Made by a program: the position numbers and the translations under genes. Below, piece by piece: positions 23,384-34,412 of a stretch of DNA of 64,000 bases. How positions within the stretch are numbered: the stretch's first letter is position 1; each line of letters opens with the position of its first letter. The stretch lies in assembly GCA_033439265.1 (NCBI GenBank), contig JAVTVX010000011.1:13723090-13787089 (forward strand), in the 5' to 3' direction. The DNA comes from Dillenia suffruticosa (taxonomy: Eukaryota; Streptophyta; Magnoliopsida; Dilleniales; Dilleniaceae). The notes beneath the pieces were generated by a model that was not told the DNA's origin, did no database searches, and was given only the letters and a program-made list of their open reading frames with translations.

Positions 23384-23867
23384 TCTGGCCACCAATAAGT
23401 TTCCTTGATGGTTCTGTACATTTTTGTGCTCCCGGGATGCATAGCATAAACCAAATAGTGTGCTTCTTCAAGTATAGCCTTTCGAAGCTCATCATTTTTG
23501 GGAGCACAAATCCGTTTCTCATATACCACCATGTCATCCTCCCGGATATGGAAGTCAACACCTTCACCCTTGTGAATCTTTTTCACGATACTCTTTAACT
23601 CTTTATTCGTTGATTGGAGCTCTTGTATGCGATCCACTAGGGTTGGACGTATTTCAAATCTAGCCAAAAGTACACCATTGTCATCACTGGCCAACTCAAC
23701 TCCTAATGTACGAAATCCTAACAAATATAAGAGATATGAACTCCCAAAGGGTGAAGAAGAAGATGAGGACTTGCGGCTTAGGGCGTCTACAACAACATTT
23801 GCCTTGTCCAGGTGATAATCAATCACAAAGTCAAAGTCTTTAATCAATTTAATCAACTCCAACCACC
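23384..23867 (-). pseudogene. Element E pol, RNase H end to integrase zinc finger, broken
   Basis: Minus-strand frame with [22 protein letters not shown] (end of RNase H), the linker LLARFEIRPTLVDRIQELQ and the start of the integrase zinc finger (EEAHYLVYAMHPGSTKMYRTI..YWWPDLM). It is bounded by insertion G on the left and D on the right, so it is a fragment of E only. Confidence 0.9.
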
Positions 23868-23902
23868 TTCTTTGTAATACCCAAAAAAAAAAAAGGAAAA
23901 TT

Positions 23903-23929
23903 AAAATTAGGGCCTAAAGCCCTAATTTT
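23903..23929 (+). other. LTR-head stem-loop in LTR D
   Basis: Perfect 11-bp stem AAAATTAGGGC / GCCCTAATTTT with a 5-base loop, 30 bases inside the LTR. Confidence 0.8.
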
Positions 23930-23934
23930 CTTCC

Positions 23935-24003
<69 letters not shown>

Positions 24004-25623
24004 CTCCGTCTCTTCCTCTCCCGCTGCCGCCGCTCACCACCATTATCACCGCACCCAGCCGTCGCTGCTCCTCCCTCCTTATACGAGCGCGCTAGCCGCA
24101 GCGCCTTCCTCCTCCGCACAGCACGATCTCCCGCTACCATCCTCCGCCGAGCACGATCGCTGCACCACCGCGAGTGCACCAGCACGCGCGATAGCGCGCG
24201 AGCCAAGCCCGAGCCCAGCGCGAGCTTAGCGCGCGAGCCCAGGGCAAGCCAGCGTGCGAGCTTAGCGCAAGCAGTGTGCGACCCTCTGCACGAACCCCTG
24301 CGCGCCTCTGCACGAGCCCCTGCACACCCCAGCACGCCCCAGCACGGGCTCCCCTGTACGCCCTCCAGCATGCCCTAGCACGAGCACAACGCGCTCCAAC
24401 GCACGATCCACTACTCGAGCAATCCCCCAGCACGAGCGCGAGCGCTCCAGCGCGCGACCCACTATGCGAGCGCTTGATCCAGCTCGCGAGCGCGAGCCCT
24501 AGCCACTGCGGCCCAGTCCAGCATGCGGGCCAGTCCGGCCTGCGGCCCACCAGACCCATCAGGCCCGCAGGCCCACGAGCCCGCGACGGCCCGTGACAGT
24601 CCGTGAGCCTCTGCGAAGGTTTTAGACTAAACCGACGGGTGAACGAAAGGTAGATCTGAGATCTGAGGAACCCTAGATGAGAGAAATGAAATCTCTTCAA
24701 CCCTTGAATAAACTTTGTCGAATTAGGTAGTATTAGTTGGTTTTAGATTCGAATTAAGATTGATTTTGATTTTGTTATTTACTTATAAATAGAATGAAAT
24801 TGATGACATTGGAGTATGTTTATAAATTGAGAAATTTAGGGTTTGTACGAATGTAAGGAAATTGATAAATCCTGACAATAGTTGAAATTTGATGAAAATC
24901 GTGATGATTTGATTAAGTTAGCTTTCTTGGTGATTCGATTAAGGAGAGCCTTGTTCTACGTATTGTGGTTTTATTGGGGAGTACACTATCCTCCACAAAA
25001 TCGGTGAGTGAGATTTATTTCAATATTTTTGTTTAATATATAAACTCTATTTTACAACATTTTGATGAATGACCATGATTTGTCGTATGCTTGAAATGTT
25101 TTAACTGGTTTTAAAATTGATTTTTGTGAACTGATGGAGTGTCCAAAAACTGTGTTGAATTATGAAATTATGCATCCATGTGGTTGAAATGTATAATGTG
25201 TCATTTTATGCTATATGTTGCATTTGGTTTGTAAACCTGGTTTCGGCACATTTTTATACGATATTGATTTTAGCCTTGAGAGTTTTGGATTGTATTATTC
25301 CGTAGCTATGAAGGACACTGTGAGAGATGCTTTGGTGGCGTCTGAATATGCCTAGGCCTGGGGTATCCCACGAGTTGTCATGATTTGATTATCGACACGG
25401 TACTAACCATGTTGAACCCGAAAGGGGGAGGATTTGGATTTAGATTTGGATATTCTCTCCAAGTCTAGCACCTAACGAGATTCGTCGCTAACGCCGGGGT
25501 AGAGAACACTTTAAATAAACTTGCATATAACACCCCCGGTGCACCTGTCATAGGTCGCGGTAGACCTCTGTTAGGACATTTTTGGCCGGTAGCTCTATAA
25601 TTTTAATGACAGTACTTTGGATG

Positions 25624-28383
25624 TGTAACACCGACCCTCGGTGTATTCTATAGTGAATTCTATTTCATATATATATACATATATGTTGTTTCTATTACTA
25701 CAGGTTCATGAATTTTCACAAAAAAAAAATGATATTTGACGGTAAAATACAAATCGGATCAATTTTGACTCAAAGAGATTCAAAACCTTAATTTCATATT
25801 AAATAAATTAAATTAGGTCTAATATAAGATTTTGGGCCTAGTATGAAATTATGAAAATTTTAGGGGTCAAATTAGAATTTTTATAAGTCAAAGGACTTGT
25901 TAGCAATTAACAAAACTTAAATGAAATGTGACAAGTGTATTCTTGTGTTGAACAAGTGTTATAGTGAGGAGGACAAGTGTTGGCCAAATGGAGATGAGAA
26001 AGGCAAGGTGGGCCAATGAGAACACATGCACACAAAAAAAAAAGAACCAATCAAAACACATGCAATAGTCAAAATGATCCTATGGTTTAGATTAATTAGA
26101 GATTTGATCCAAGGGTGGTGAATTATTAACACAATAATAAAAGAAGAAGGCCTTGGAATGCTTGTTCATTCTTCCCAAATTCGTGAGAACAAGGAGAGAA
26201 GCAAGAGAGGAAGACAAAGAAAGTGAGGTAAGAAATTTTATCCTGTCTTACTTTAAATGTTATTTCTATCCGTGATTCATCTCTGTTTTAAGGCATCTTA
26301 GAGCCAGAATTTGAAAATGTGATAGTTATATGAATTGTAGATCTAAGTCTTATCTTTCCAACGAGGTAAGAATCACCAAATTCGGATGGCTGTGCCAAAA
26401 GTTATGGCACTTTTCCTGAAACTCGACATAGAAGCATCCTGTTTCGAACCTTGACAGTAGTGAGTAAAAACGACCCCTCTCCAGTCTTAGTTTGAAGAAA
26501 CACAAAACATGAAAGTTATAGATATATGCCTTGTCTATAACATATAAAAAGTTCAGCCATTTCGCATGAGGAAATTGAAAGTTATACAATTTTCCTTAAA
26601 ACTGTGTTGACAGAAACTGTATGTTTCACTAAAACGTATCTGTCCTGTTCATGAATTTTGTTCAACCCCTTCCAGACATATTTAGATAAAACTCAAAACA
26701 CGAAAGTTGTAGATCTACATCTTAGCTATAACATGTTAAAAGTTCATTAGACTTTGATGAGTAGGATGAAAGTTATAGCTTCTGTACGAAAACTGGACAG
26801 AATCTGAAACTTAAATATGGCTGTAACAAAATGAGGCTTACCGGGAATTCTGTGATTTGAATCTGAGGAAGTGTGCAAAATGAAAGTTATAGTGCTATCC
26901 CTTAGCTTTAAAATGAGATAAGAATCATCTGATTTGGATTGGTAATGCCAAAGTTATAGTCTGTTTTCCATGACTGCGCAGGTTAAAAATCTGCGGACTG
27001 TTTGTCTCCCTAAGAGTTATTTGAGTTGAACGGAGGGGACACTTGATTTACGCTTTGTGGAAATATTGGGGAGTGCGTTATCCTCCCCTAACTGTGAGTG
27101 GGACTTGACATCTACTTTTAATTGATACCGTGTTTTAAAAAGCTTTCAAAAGCATGATTTAAAATGATATGATTGACCTATTCTCCTGGATTTATGAAAA
27201 TATTTTGTGATATATGAAGTGTCCCAACTTGTTTATATTGATATGCATCCATGATTTTGATACTTGATGATTGTGCCACACTTTGATATATCCACATGAT
27301 TTTATGCTTCCATTGCATATTGGCACATACTTTTGACATGATAGGGCTTGATGATTTGGCTTGAAATATGTGATTTGGCCTGGATGCCCTTGTGGATACT
27401 GTGACGATGATGATATGCTTCCTATGGCATTCCGTAGCTACGAAGGACATTTGGTAGAGGCACCTGTTGTGCCCGGATATGCCTCTGCAGGGGGTATCCG
27501 CCAGATCGTCATACATATTGTATGGACAGTCGTCGGTTGAACCACTCCGGGAAGGACCTTGGTAGGTCTAGCACCGGCGGGTTTCCATACACGCTTGATC
27601 CTTGATACGTGTACGATATATATATACAGGCTAGTTGGAGTAGTCTGTGGCCAACGTTGGGGTAGAGAGCCTTATTTTATTACTTGCACTGTGAAAACCC
27701 CCAACGTTGCCCGTCCTTGGCCATGGTCGGCCCTTGCCGGGATATTTTCGGCTGGCTCTATACGATATAATGGACATACATACTGGATGCATATTTGATT
27801 TGATACGTATGCTGTGAATGATTTATTGAGATGTCATAATATTTTTTTTGCATACTATGGATTTATTGGGACATAATTTTGGCACTCCTAATTCACCCAA
27901 AAATTAATTGTAGCATGTCATTCCCCCCGACTTGCTGAGTACCAACCCCCTCTCTATGGTACTCACCCCTCAAATTTCCCTCCTACAGGGGTAGACTCGG
28001 ACCGAGAGATTTGTGTGCATTGTTGTATTGGATATTCTTTGGAGACTACTGGGCCGGGGTATGACTACCCGCTCTTCCGCTATATATTAAGGTTATTGTT
28101 TCATCTTGAGAAAGTTAGGATGACCATTGTATTTGTTTAAATTGGGATGACTGTATTTATAATTCTTCTGGTCTGTATAAGGTTCACTCTCACTCATTTT
28201 AATTTACATTGAGGCATACATGTATTGTTTTTATCACTTGGGGATCTTTGTGATTTGGAAACTTGGATTATGTGAATGTTACAGCCTTACGGTGCTTTGA
28301 TGTGCGGGACGTGGTGCCCGTGCATCTAGGTGCCGCGGCGGGCTCGTTGCGTGCCTGGCTCGGGAGTGGGTCGGGGCGTGACA
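25624..28383 (+). repeat. 5' LTR of element C
   Basis: 2,760 bp. Starts with an ACACCGA/TCGGTGT stem-loop (25628-25644). At 26,300-26,960 it has several degenerate repeats built on GAAAGTTATAGAT..TATAACAT..AAAGTTCA. At 27,429-27,520 it has the CGTAGCTACGAAGG block, and at 27937-27964 the GAGTACC/GGTACTC hairpin. It ends GGTCGGGGCGTGACA. Confidence 0.95.
26300..26960 (+). repeat. Degenerate internal repeats (AAAGTTATAG motif) in the C LTR
   Basis: At least five loosely spaced copies of a motif around GAAAGTTATAG, often with TATAACAT and AGTTCA downstream (near 26,310, 26,511, 26,580, 26,702, 26,770 and 26,884). The 3' LTR has the same array (about 37,460-38,110). Related motifs occur in E's LTRs in reverse sense. 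Confidence 0.65.
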
Positions 28384-28392
28384 GGCCTCGGT

Positions 28393-28404
28393 TGGTATCA
28401 GAGC
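28393..28404 (+). promoter_or_regulatory. Primer-binding site of element C (initiator tRNA-Met type)
   Basis: TGGTATCAGAGC, nine bases after the LTR end. This is the standard tRNA-iMet complement of plant LTR elements, used to prime minus-strand synthesis. Confidence 0.95.
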
Positions 28405-28713
28405 TCTAGGTTAGAGCTGAGTTGAGAAACTGATTTCAAAAAAATATATATATATATATATATCCCCAGGTAAATCTGATTTTGAAAGTCCTCAATGCAT
28501 GTGAAAGTTACTGTACAGTCATTCCCCAGTACATGGTCATAGGCAGATGAGTTCATCCATTTTTAGAGGGTTGGACACGGGTCATATCTAACCTAGCATA
28601 CCTTATCCATTGGTTCCGATGCCAAGTTGATTTCTTTTAGGGGGTTAGTTATTCCATAACTAACCCTAATTCTTATATATCTGCCTGATTAGTACCTTTT
28701 TCCTCACAGAAAT
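28405..28713 (+). other. Element C leader between primer site and gag
   Basis: Non-coding leader with a TA run at 28446-28462. No gene. Confidence 0.8.
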
Positions 28714-29922
28714 ATGACGACTAGGCGAGGTACCCACTTCTTACCTACTGTGCCCCCTAGTGTACCGGAGGACGTGTCTTCCTCACACGGTTCTCCTTCA
28801 GTGCCTACACCACCGACCACCACGGCTGCAGATCTACCACCACCGCCATCGTTGGATGCCTACCGACAGGTGTTCGAGTGGTACGCTGCCCACGGCATTC
28901 AGATGCCACCGCCACCACCACCACCGATGGCTGAGCCAACCCCTACGGCCGTGCCACGACCAGTCGCACCAGAGCCTCCACCGGTTGTTGGTCCATCTAC
29001 AATTTCTAGACCCAGCGACAGTACTTCTTTGACGTTGAGACGGATTCACGAGCTCACCCAGCTCGTGAAGGAGGCAAGACAGCTAGGCTGTACTGAGTTC
29101 TCTGGGGTGGGTGATTCTACTGCTGCGAAGCATTGGATCAACCGCACTCGCCGAGTGTTGACAGACCTTGGCTTGAGTGAGGAGTTCAGACTCCGAGTGG
29201 CAGAGAGATTATTGGATGGAGATTCCCTCTCGTGGTGGGAGGCAGTTTGTGATGATGCAGCGGAGCCCAGGAGTTGGGAGGACTTTCTGCGGGAGTTCAA
29301 CCGCAGATATTTTTCAGCATTCCAGCAGAACAGGAAGAGGACGGAGTTCCACCACCTGCGGCAGGGGACTCGGACTGTGACCGAGTATGAGGCCGAGTTA
29401 AGGAGACTGGCCGCTTTTGTTCCGGACCTAGCCACACCCAGTCAGTTGAGGTTTAAGTTTGAGGATGGCCTCAACTTGAACGTCCGGAGGTATATGACGG
29501 TGACCCCTAACTTCTCATTGCCAGAGATAGTAGACTCAGCACTCCGGGCTGAGGAGATCGTCCTTGCTGAGGGACGACAGAGAGAGAGGAGGGAGCAGAG
29601 GAGGAAGAGGCCTGAGTTTTCTGGGGGCCAGAGTTCGAAGAAAGGGAGAACCTCAGGGTTTCACGGAGACCCTTCCCAGAGGCAGGGATCACAGTCCCAG
29701 GGGTTTAGAGCACCAGCCCCGAGTGCCTCCACTCAGACTATAGCCCGACGACACCCTTTTTGTCATCGGTGCGGCAGACATCACCCCTTCGGAGCTTGCG
29801 GGGTGACAGTGACTTGCTTCCAGTGTGGGAGACAGGGGCACATCAAGAGCCAGTGCCCTGATCTTGGAGCAGGGGGTCCGGCAATTTCTATTCAGTCTAG
29901 TGCTCCACGAGAGGGACAATAG
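28714..29922 (+). CDS. gag: Element C gag (capsid/nucleocapsid), 402-codon open frame
   Basis: Begins MTTRRGTHFLP. A Pro-rich N-terminal part (residues 10-95) is followed by the retrotransposon capsid region (about 105-285: TAAKHWINRTRRVL, SLSWWEAV, FLREFNRRYF, LRQGTRTVTEYEAEL, FKFEDGLN). Then come a basic linker and a nucleocapsid with a CHRCGRHHPFGAC motif and a CCHC zinc knuckle (CFQCGRQGHIKSQC, near 370-385). Such proteins form the cytoplasmic virus-like particle. An intron-like spacer separates it from protease. Fossil copy, though the capsid frame is largely open. Confidence 0.92.
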   Translation: MTTRRGTHFLPTVPPSVPEDVSSSHGSPSVPTPPTTTAADLPPPPSLDAYRQVFEWYAAHGIQMPPPPPPPMAEPTPTAVPRPVAPEPPPVVGPSTISRPSDSTSLTLRRIHELTQLVKEARQLGCTEFSGVGDSTAAKHWINRTRRVLTDLGLSEEFRLRVAERLLDGDSLSWWEAVCDDAAEPRSWEDFLREFNRRYFSAFQQNRKRTEFHHLRQGTRTVTEYEAELRRLAAFVPDLATPSQLRFKFEDGLNLNVRRYMTVTPNFSLPEIVDSALRAEEIVLAEGRQRERREQRRKRPEFSGGQSSKKGRTSGFHGDPSQRQGSQSQGFRAPAPSASTQTIARRHPFCHRCGRHHPFGACGVTVTCFQCGRQGHIKSQCPDLGAGGPAISIQSSAPREGQ

Positions 29923-30073
29923 GGAGCACCGGCACATTCTACCCCCACAGCCCCACGAGCAATAGCTGGGAGTAGTATGGCACCAGGACCATCGCGGCAA
30001 CCGCCGAGGGCTCAGGCCCGAGTGTACGCGATGACGCAGGAGGATGCGCAGACGAACCCCGATGTCATTATTG

Positions 30074-30270
30074 GTACTCCCCTTTCTGACTCACACACTT
30101 AGAGATTTCCTCTGTACTTTTATTTTTAGACTCATCATAAGCCAAAGCCTTAGAGGCTTGACTATGTTGGTTGTATCTACTTTTGAGATACATATACTTT
30201 TGAGATATATATGATGAGTATCTATTACCACCTTTATTTAAAGTGATCTATTTACTTTCCCCACATTTAG
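30074..30270 (+). other. Intron-like spacer between gag and protease of element C
   Basis: 197 AT-rich bases with GT at the left edge and ATTTAG at the right, lying between the NPDVI-type end of the gag region and the [15 protein letters not shown] start of protease. F (46309-46495) and E (52171-52395) have equivalent spacers at the same point. Splicing of an intron in the gag-pol region is documented for the Ogre/Tat branch of plant gypsy elements; here it is inferred. Confidence 0.55.
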
Positions 30271-31362
30271 GAACTATGAGGATTTATGGAGTCGACGCCC
30301 GTATCCTTATCGACACCGGGTCGAACTACTCGTATGTGAGAACGTCCTTTGCCCACCTGATGGGTAAGCCTTTGACGCCACTTCGAGATGAGATATTGGT
30401 TTTCACTCCTCTCGGTGAACAGTTCTTGAGAGATTCAGTCTATAGAGGGATAGAGATCATGATTGGAAACGCGGTACTTGAGACAGATTTGATCCCTTTG
30501 GACCTGACCGATATTGATGCCATCCTTGGCATGGATTGGCTGAGCAAACACAGAGCCTCCGTTGATTGTTTTACTAAGGAAGTTGAGTTTCGGAGATCAG
30601 AGGGGCTAACTTTGAGATTTTCTGGTGAGAGGAGAGTATTGCCTCGCTGTGTTATTTCGGTAATGGATGCCAGGAGGTTAATACGCCAAGGCTGCACGGC
30701 GTACTTGGCCCATGTTGTGGATACTACTGTGAAGGGACCTAGGAATGAGGATATCCCTGTAGTACAAGAGTTTGCAGATGTTTTCCCTGAGGAGCTACTC
30801 GGCCTTCCACCTGCTCGGGAGTTTGACTTTGAGATCGACATAGCTCCGGGAGCCGCCCCTATATCTATTCCGCCATACAGAATGGCGCCAGCTGAGCTGA
30901 GAGAGCTCAAGGTCCAGTTGCAGGAATTACTAGACAAGGGCTTTATTCGTCCGAGCACTTCGCCTTGGGGTGCTCCGGTGTTGTTTGTAAAGAAAAAGGA
31001 TGGGACCCTACGACTGTGCATGGATTATCGGCAGTTGAATAAGGTGACCGTCAAGAACCGGTATCCTCTGCCACGTATTGATGACCTATTGGACCAGCTT
31101 CAGGGTGCACGGGTCTTTTCGAAGATCGATTTGCGGTCTGGTTATCATCAGTTACGGATTCGGGCCGAGGACGTGCCCAAGACTGCATTCCGCACTCGCT
31201 ATGGTCACTTTGAGTTTTTAGTGATGCCGTTTGGATTGACTAATGCTCCAGCGGCTTTTATGGATTTGATGAACCGAGTTTTCCATAAATACTTGGATCG
31301 TTTCGTTATCGTCTTTATTGATGACATTTTGGTATACTCACGGAGTGATGAGGAGCACGTAC
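30271..31362 (+). pseudogene. pol: Element C pol, 5' part: protease and reverse transcriptase
   Basis: Aspartic protease with an [12 protein letters not shown] active-site motif near 30,310, and a linker with [10 protein letters not shown]. The reverse transcriptase has the [48 protein letters not shown] and FIDDILVYS motifs. The frame runs up to the insertion site of solo LTR B in the RT thumb region. Very similar to E and F, as expected of one lineage. Confidence 0.93.
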
Positions 31363-31375
31363 TGTAACACCAAGC

Positions 31376-31379
<4 letters not shown>

Positions 31380-31426
<47 letters not shown>
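31380..31426. repeat. Long A run in LTR B
   Basis: 47 consecutive A bases. Other LTRs of the group have shorter A-rich stretches at the same place. The exact length may be affected by assembly. Confidence 0.9.
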
Positions 31427-31430
<4 letters not shown>

Positions 31431-31433
31431 GGA

Positions 31434-31494
31434 GACGCAGCGTTTTGGGACAAAACGCTGCGTCCCCAATTGGGGATTAGGGTTAAAACCCTAA
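31434..31494 (+). other. Double stem-loop at the head of LTR B
   Basis: First stem 31434-31447 / 31451-31464 (14 perfect pairs around a GGA loop), then the 12-bp palindrome 31464-31475, then TTAGGGTT / AACCCTAA (31477-31494). The last stem is TTAGGGCT / AGCCCTAA in LTR A, so a paired position has changed on both sides. Confidence 0.8.
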
Positions 31495-31606
31495 CCCCCT
31501 TCCCTCTCTCTCTCTCTCTCTCTCTCTCCCCCCGACCTTTCATCTTCCCGCGGCTTCCTCCTTCGGCTGCTGGCCCGCGCCTTCCACCGCCGACGCCGCC
31601 GCCGCC

Positions 31607-31670
31607 CTTCTTCTCCTTCTCCTTCTTCTTCTTCTTCTTCTTCTTCTTCTTCTTCTTCTTCTTCTTCTTC
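31607..31670. repeat. CTT/TTC microsatellite in LTR B
   Basis: About 20 trinucleotide units. It produces long poly-Lys, poly-Glu, poly-Phe or poly-Ser spurious frames on both strands. Confidence 0.85.
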
Positions 31671-33104
31671 TCTCCCTCTCGCGATCTCCCACGATCGCAC
31701 TCTCTCCGCCTCGCCGCACACCGCCACGAGCCTCCGCGAGCATCTTCTTCCACTGTAGCGCGCGACAGCAGCGCGATCCCCCAGCCCGCGAGCTCGAGCG
31801 AGGCCGCGAGCTCGAGCGAGCCCGCGAGCGTAAGCGAGCCCGCGAGCGCAAGCCAGGCAGCGCGCGAGCTAGCGCCCTAGCACGCGAGCCAGGGTGCGAG
31901 TCAGCGCGAGCGCAGGACCGCGAGCGCACAAGGCCCAGCACACTATCGCGCGAGGCCCAGCGCACTAGCGCGAGCGGCCCAGCGCACGAGCGTGCACGGG
32001 CGCGCGGCCCAGCGCACGAGCGTGCACAGGAGCGCGGCCCAGCGCACGAGCGCGCGCGAGCAGCGCACGAGCGCGCGCGAGCAGCGCACGAGCGCGCGCA
32101 AGCAGTGCACGAGCACGCCCCAGCACAGCGCACCAGCGCACGGGCGAGCACCAGCCCGCGAGCCACTGTCGGCCCGCAGGCCCGCCAGCCTGCAGGCCCA
32201 TTAGCCGCAGGCCCATCAGCAGCAAGCCCACGGGCCCACCAGGCCCGACAGCCCGTCCAAGCCCGCAGGTCCAGTACGGCCCGCGGCCCAGTTCAGCCCA
32301 TCGGCCTGCCAGCCCGCTGGCCCGCAGACCAGCGAGCCCGCTAGCTGTAGCCCACGAGCCCAGTCCGGCCCGTGGCCCACGAGCCCGCGACTGCCCGTGA
32401 CGGCCCACGAGCCCGTGACAGCCCACGACTCTCTACGCAGGTAAATGACTTAGGGTTTTGCTTCGGATCTATGTGTTTAGATCTAACAAATAAATGTTGT
32501 TTTGATAGGAAACCCTACAGATTTTGGAGTGACCGAAGCGACTTTCGGACGAGACTCGGCGCTTCGAGAAAACCCTAGGTGAGGAGATTTTGACTCTAAT
32601 TGATAAATTGGACGAATCTAGGATTGAATTTAAGATGAAAGGTTTTGTATATGTTTAGAGTGTAAGTGGAATGCGAATAAAATACCAATTCTGAAATGAT
32701 TATCTATGAATTGAAGGTTAAGTATAGAATGTTACAGAAATTTGATAATCTGATTTAGGTTGATCTTTTGGAGACTCGAGCGGTCAGATCCGATTTGGCT
32801 TGTCAGTAGGGAGTGACTTCCCTCCCGTAGAACTGTGAGTGGGACTTTGACATTCGCTATTGATTGAAAACCATGTTTCAAAAATATCTTTTAAATGACA
32901 TGTTTCTGCAAAATGTATGATTGTTATGACTTTCCAATATTTGATGAAATGTTTTGTGACCTTTGGAGTGTCTTAAATGTCGACTTTATTGATATGCATC
33001 CATGAGTTTTGATAAACGTATATTGTGCCACATTTTCGACATATCGATATGTTTTAATGCTTCCACTGCATTGGCACATGGTTTTAAATGGATTTACTTA
33101 CACA

Positions 33105-33285
33105 TTTGGGCTGTATGCCCGGCCGACTTTATGATATTATGTTTTGGGCTGTATGCCCGGCCGACTTTATGATATTATGTTTTGGGCTGTATGCCCGGCC
33201 GACGTTATGATATTATGCATGGGGCTATATGCCCGGCCGACTGGTGATGGGATGCATGGGGCTACGTGCCCGACCGATTTGATAT
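33105..33285 (+). repeat. 38-bp tandem repeat in LTR B
   Basis: Three near-identical units (GGGCTGTATGCCCGGCCGAC.. plus TTTATGATATTATGTTTT) followed by two degenerate ones. Each unit contains a GGGC-TGTAT-GCCC mini-hairpin. There are no unique spacers. Confidence 0.85.
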
Positions 33286-33802
33286 TGTGATCCGTAGCTA
33301 CGAAGGACATCTGGTAGAGGCACCCCTTGTGTCCGGATACGCTTCGGCCGGAGGTATCCGCCAGATTGTCATGTGTATGGGTGTCCCAGGTTGACCCTCA
33401 TCGGAGAGGACGTTGAGTACGGCTCCGTCTAGCACCAGGCGGGGGCACCATACACGGCCGACTAGTTATATGTACATTATTATTTTTTTTTACAGGCTAG
33501 TTTGGGTAGTCTGTGGCCAACATTGGGGTAGAGAGCATTCTTTAATACTTGCATTTGGAAAAACCCCCAATGCGCCGTCCTTGGTCGAGGTAGACCATTG
33601 CCTGGAATATTTCATTGGCCGGCTCTTCATGACATTGATGTGAATATTGGATGCATATCTTGCTTTTTGATGTGTGCGTGTGATATATGATTTTGGAAAT
33701 AACATGATCAGTTTGCACACTGTGGATATTTTCTTATCTTATGCTTTGACACTCCAAGTTCACCTCGATATTGATAGTATGATGTCAATCCCCTCACTTA
33801 CT

Positions 33803-33824
33803 GAGTATCCTCCCATAGATACTC
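33803..33824 (+). other. GAGTATC/GATACTC stem-loop in LTR B
   Basis: Seven-pair stem followed by ACCCCTC. Equivalent hairpins lie in A (4053-4073), C (27937-27964), D (39685-39706), G (20682-20699) and, inverted, F (41112-41132), with stem bases differing between families but still pairing. Confidence 0.75.
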
Positions 33825-34412
33825 ACCCCTCACTTTCTTTCCCACAGGATTAGTGTTGGACCGAGGAGATATCACTGGGTTTGGGTATGGATATTTTCCA
33901 TCTCTTTCGCTACGATGATTGGTGATATTATTCTATATTGGAGATTTTAGATTGACCAATGTATTTTTATAAATTTTCTGGGATGACTGTATAAATTATG
34001 GACTTTATTTCGCGAAACTCGCGTGTTGATTATTTCGTTGCATTGAGGCATTTGTAAATATTTAAAAATAACTTGGGAATTTATTTTATATATGCGTAGA
34101 ATTTAAGTCCGCTCGGTGTGGCGGCTGCTCATGCTCTAGTTGGGCATGATAGTAGAGGTCTGTTGCTAGGACTGTTAGAAACTTTATAGCCTTGCGTTGT
34201 TCTGGATGTTGGCTGTGGATATTGTTGATTTTGGAGAGGCCGGGATGGCCAATTGTTTATTTGTACTGGATGAATGTCATATACAGGTGAAATTGTACAT
34301 GGGAAACCTCCGATTTATGGGGAGGTTCTGCCCGATTTTCTGTAAAAATCCAGCCGGCATCCAGGGACAACGGGCGGCTGTTCACGATCCCGGTTCGGGG
34401 CGTGACACGTAC

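Larger units (their letters stand above)
31363..34407 (+). mobile_element. Solo LTR B, gypsy (Tekay-like), inside pol of element C
   Basis: A 3,045-bp LTR from TGTAACACC to GGGGCGTGACA with perfect CGTAC duplications (31358-31362, 34408-34412) inside C's reverse transcriptase. Longer than its relatives because of simple-sequence growth: a 47-base A run (31380-31426), a CTT/TTC tract (about 31,607-31,670) and a 38-bp tandem repeat (33,105-33,285). Two stem-loops and a CCCCAATTGGGG palindrome (31464-31475) sit at its head. The GC-rich GCGCGAGC zone spans about 31,740-32,420. No internal region, hence solo. It must be younger than C. Confidence 0.95.

Noticed and set aside
23873-25623. A separate truncated LTR left of element C, and another right of it (39537-40339)
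   Set aside because: Matching TTCTT duplications at the outer edges and the GGATG duplication of C at the inner edges show that they are two halves of one solo LTR.
33105-33285. CRISPR-like regular repeats
   Set aside because: The units are head-to-tail with no unique spacers, inside a plant LTR.
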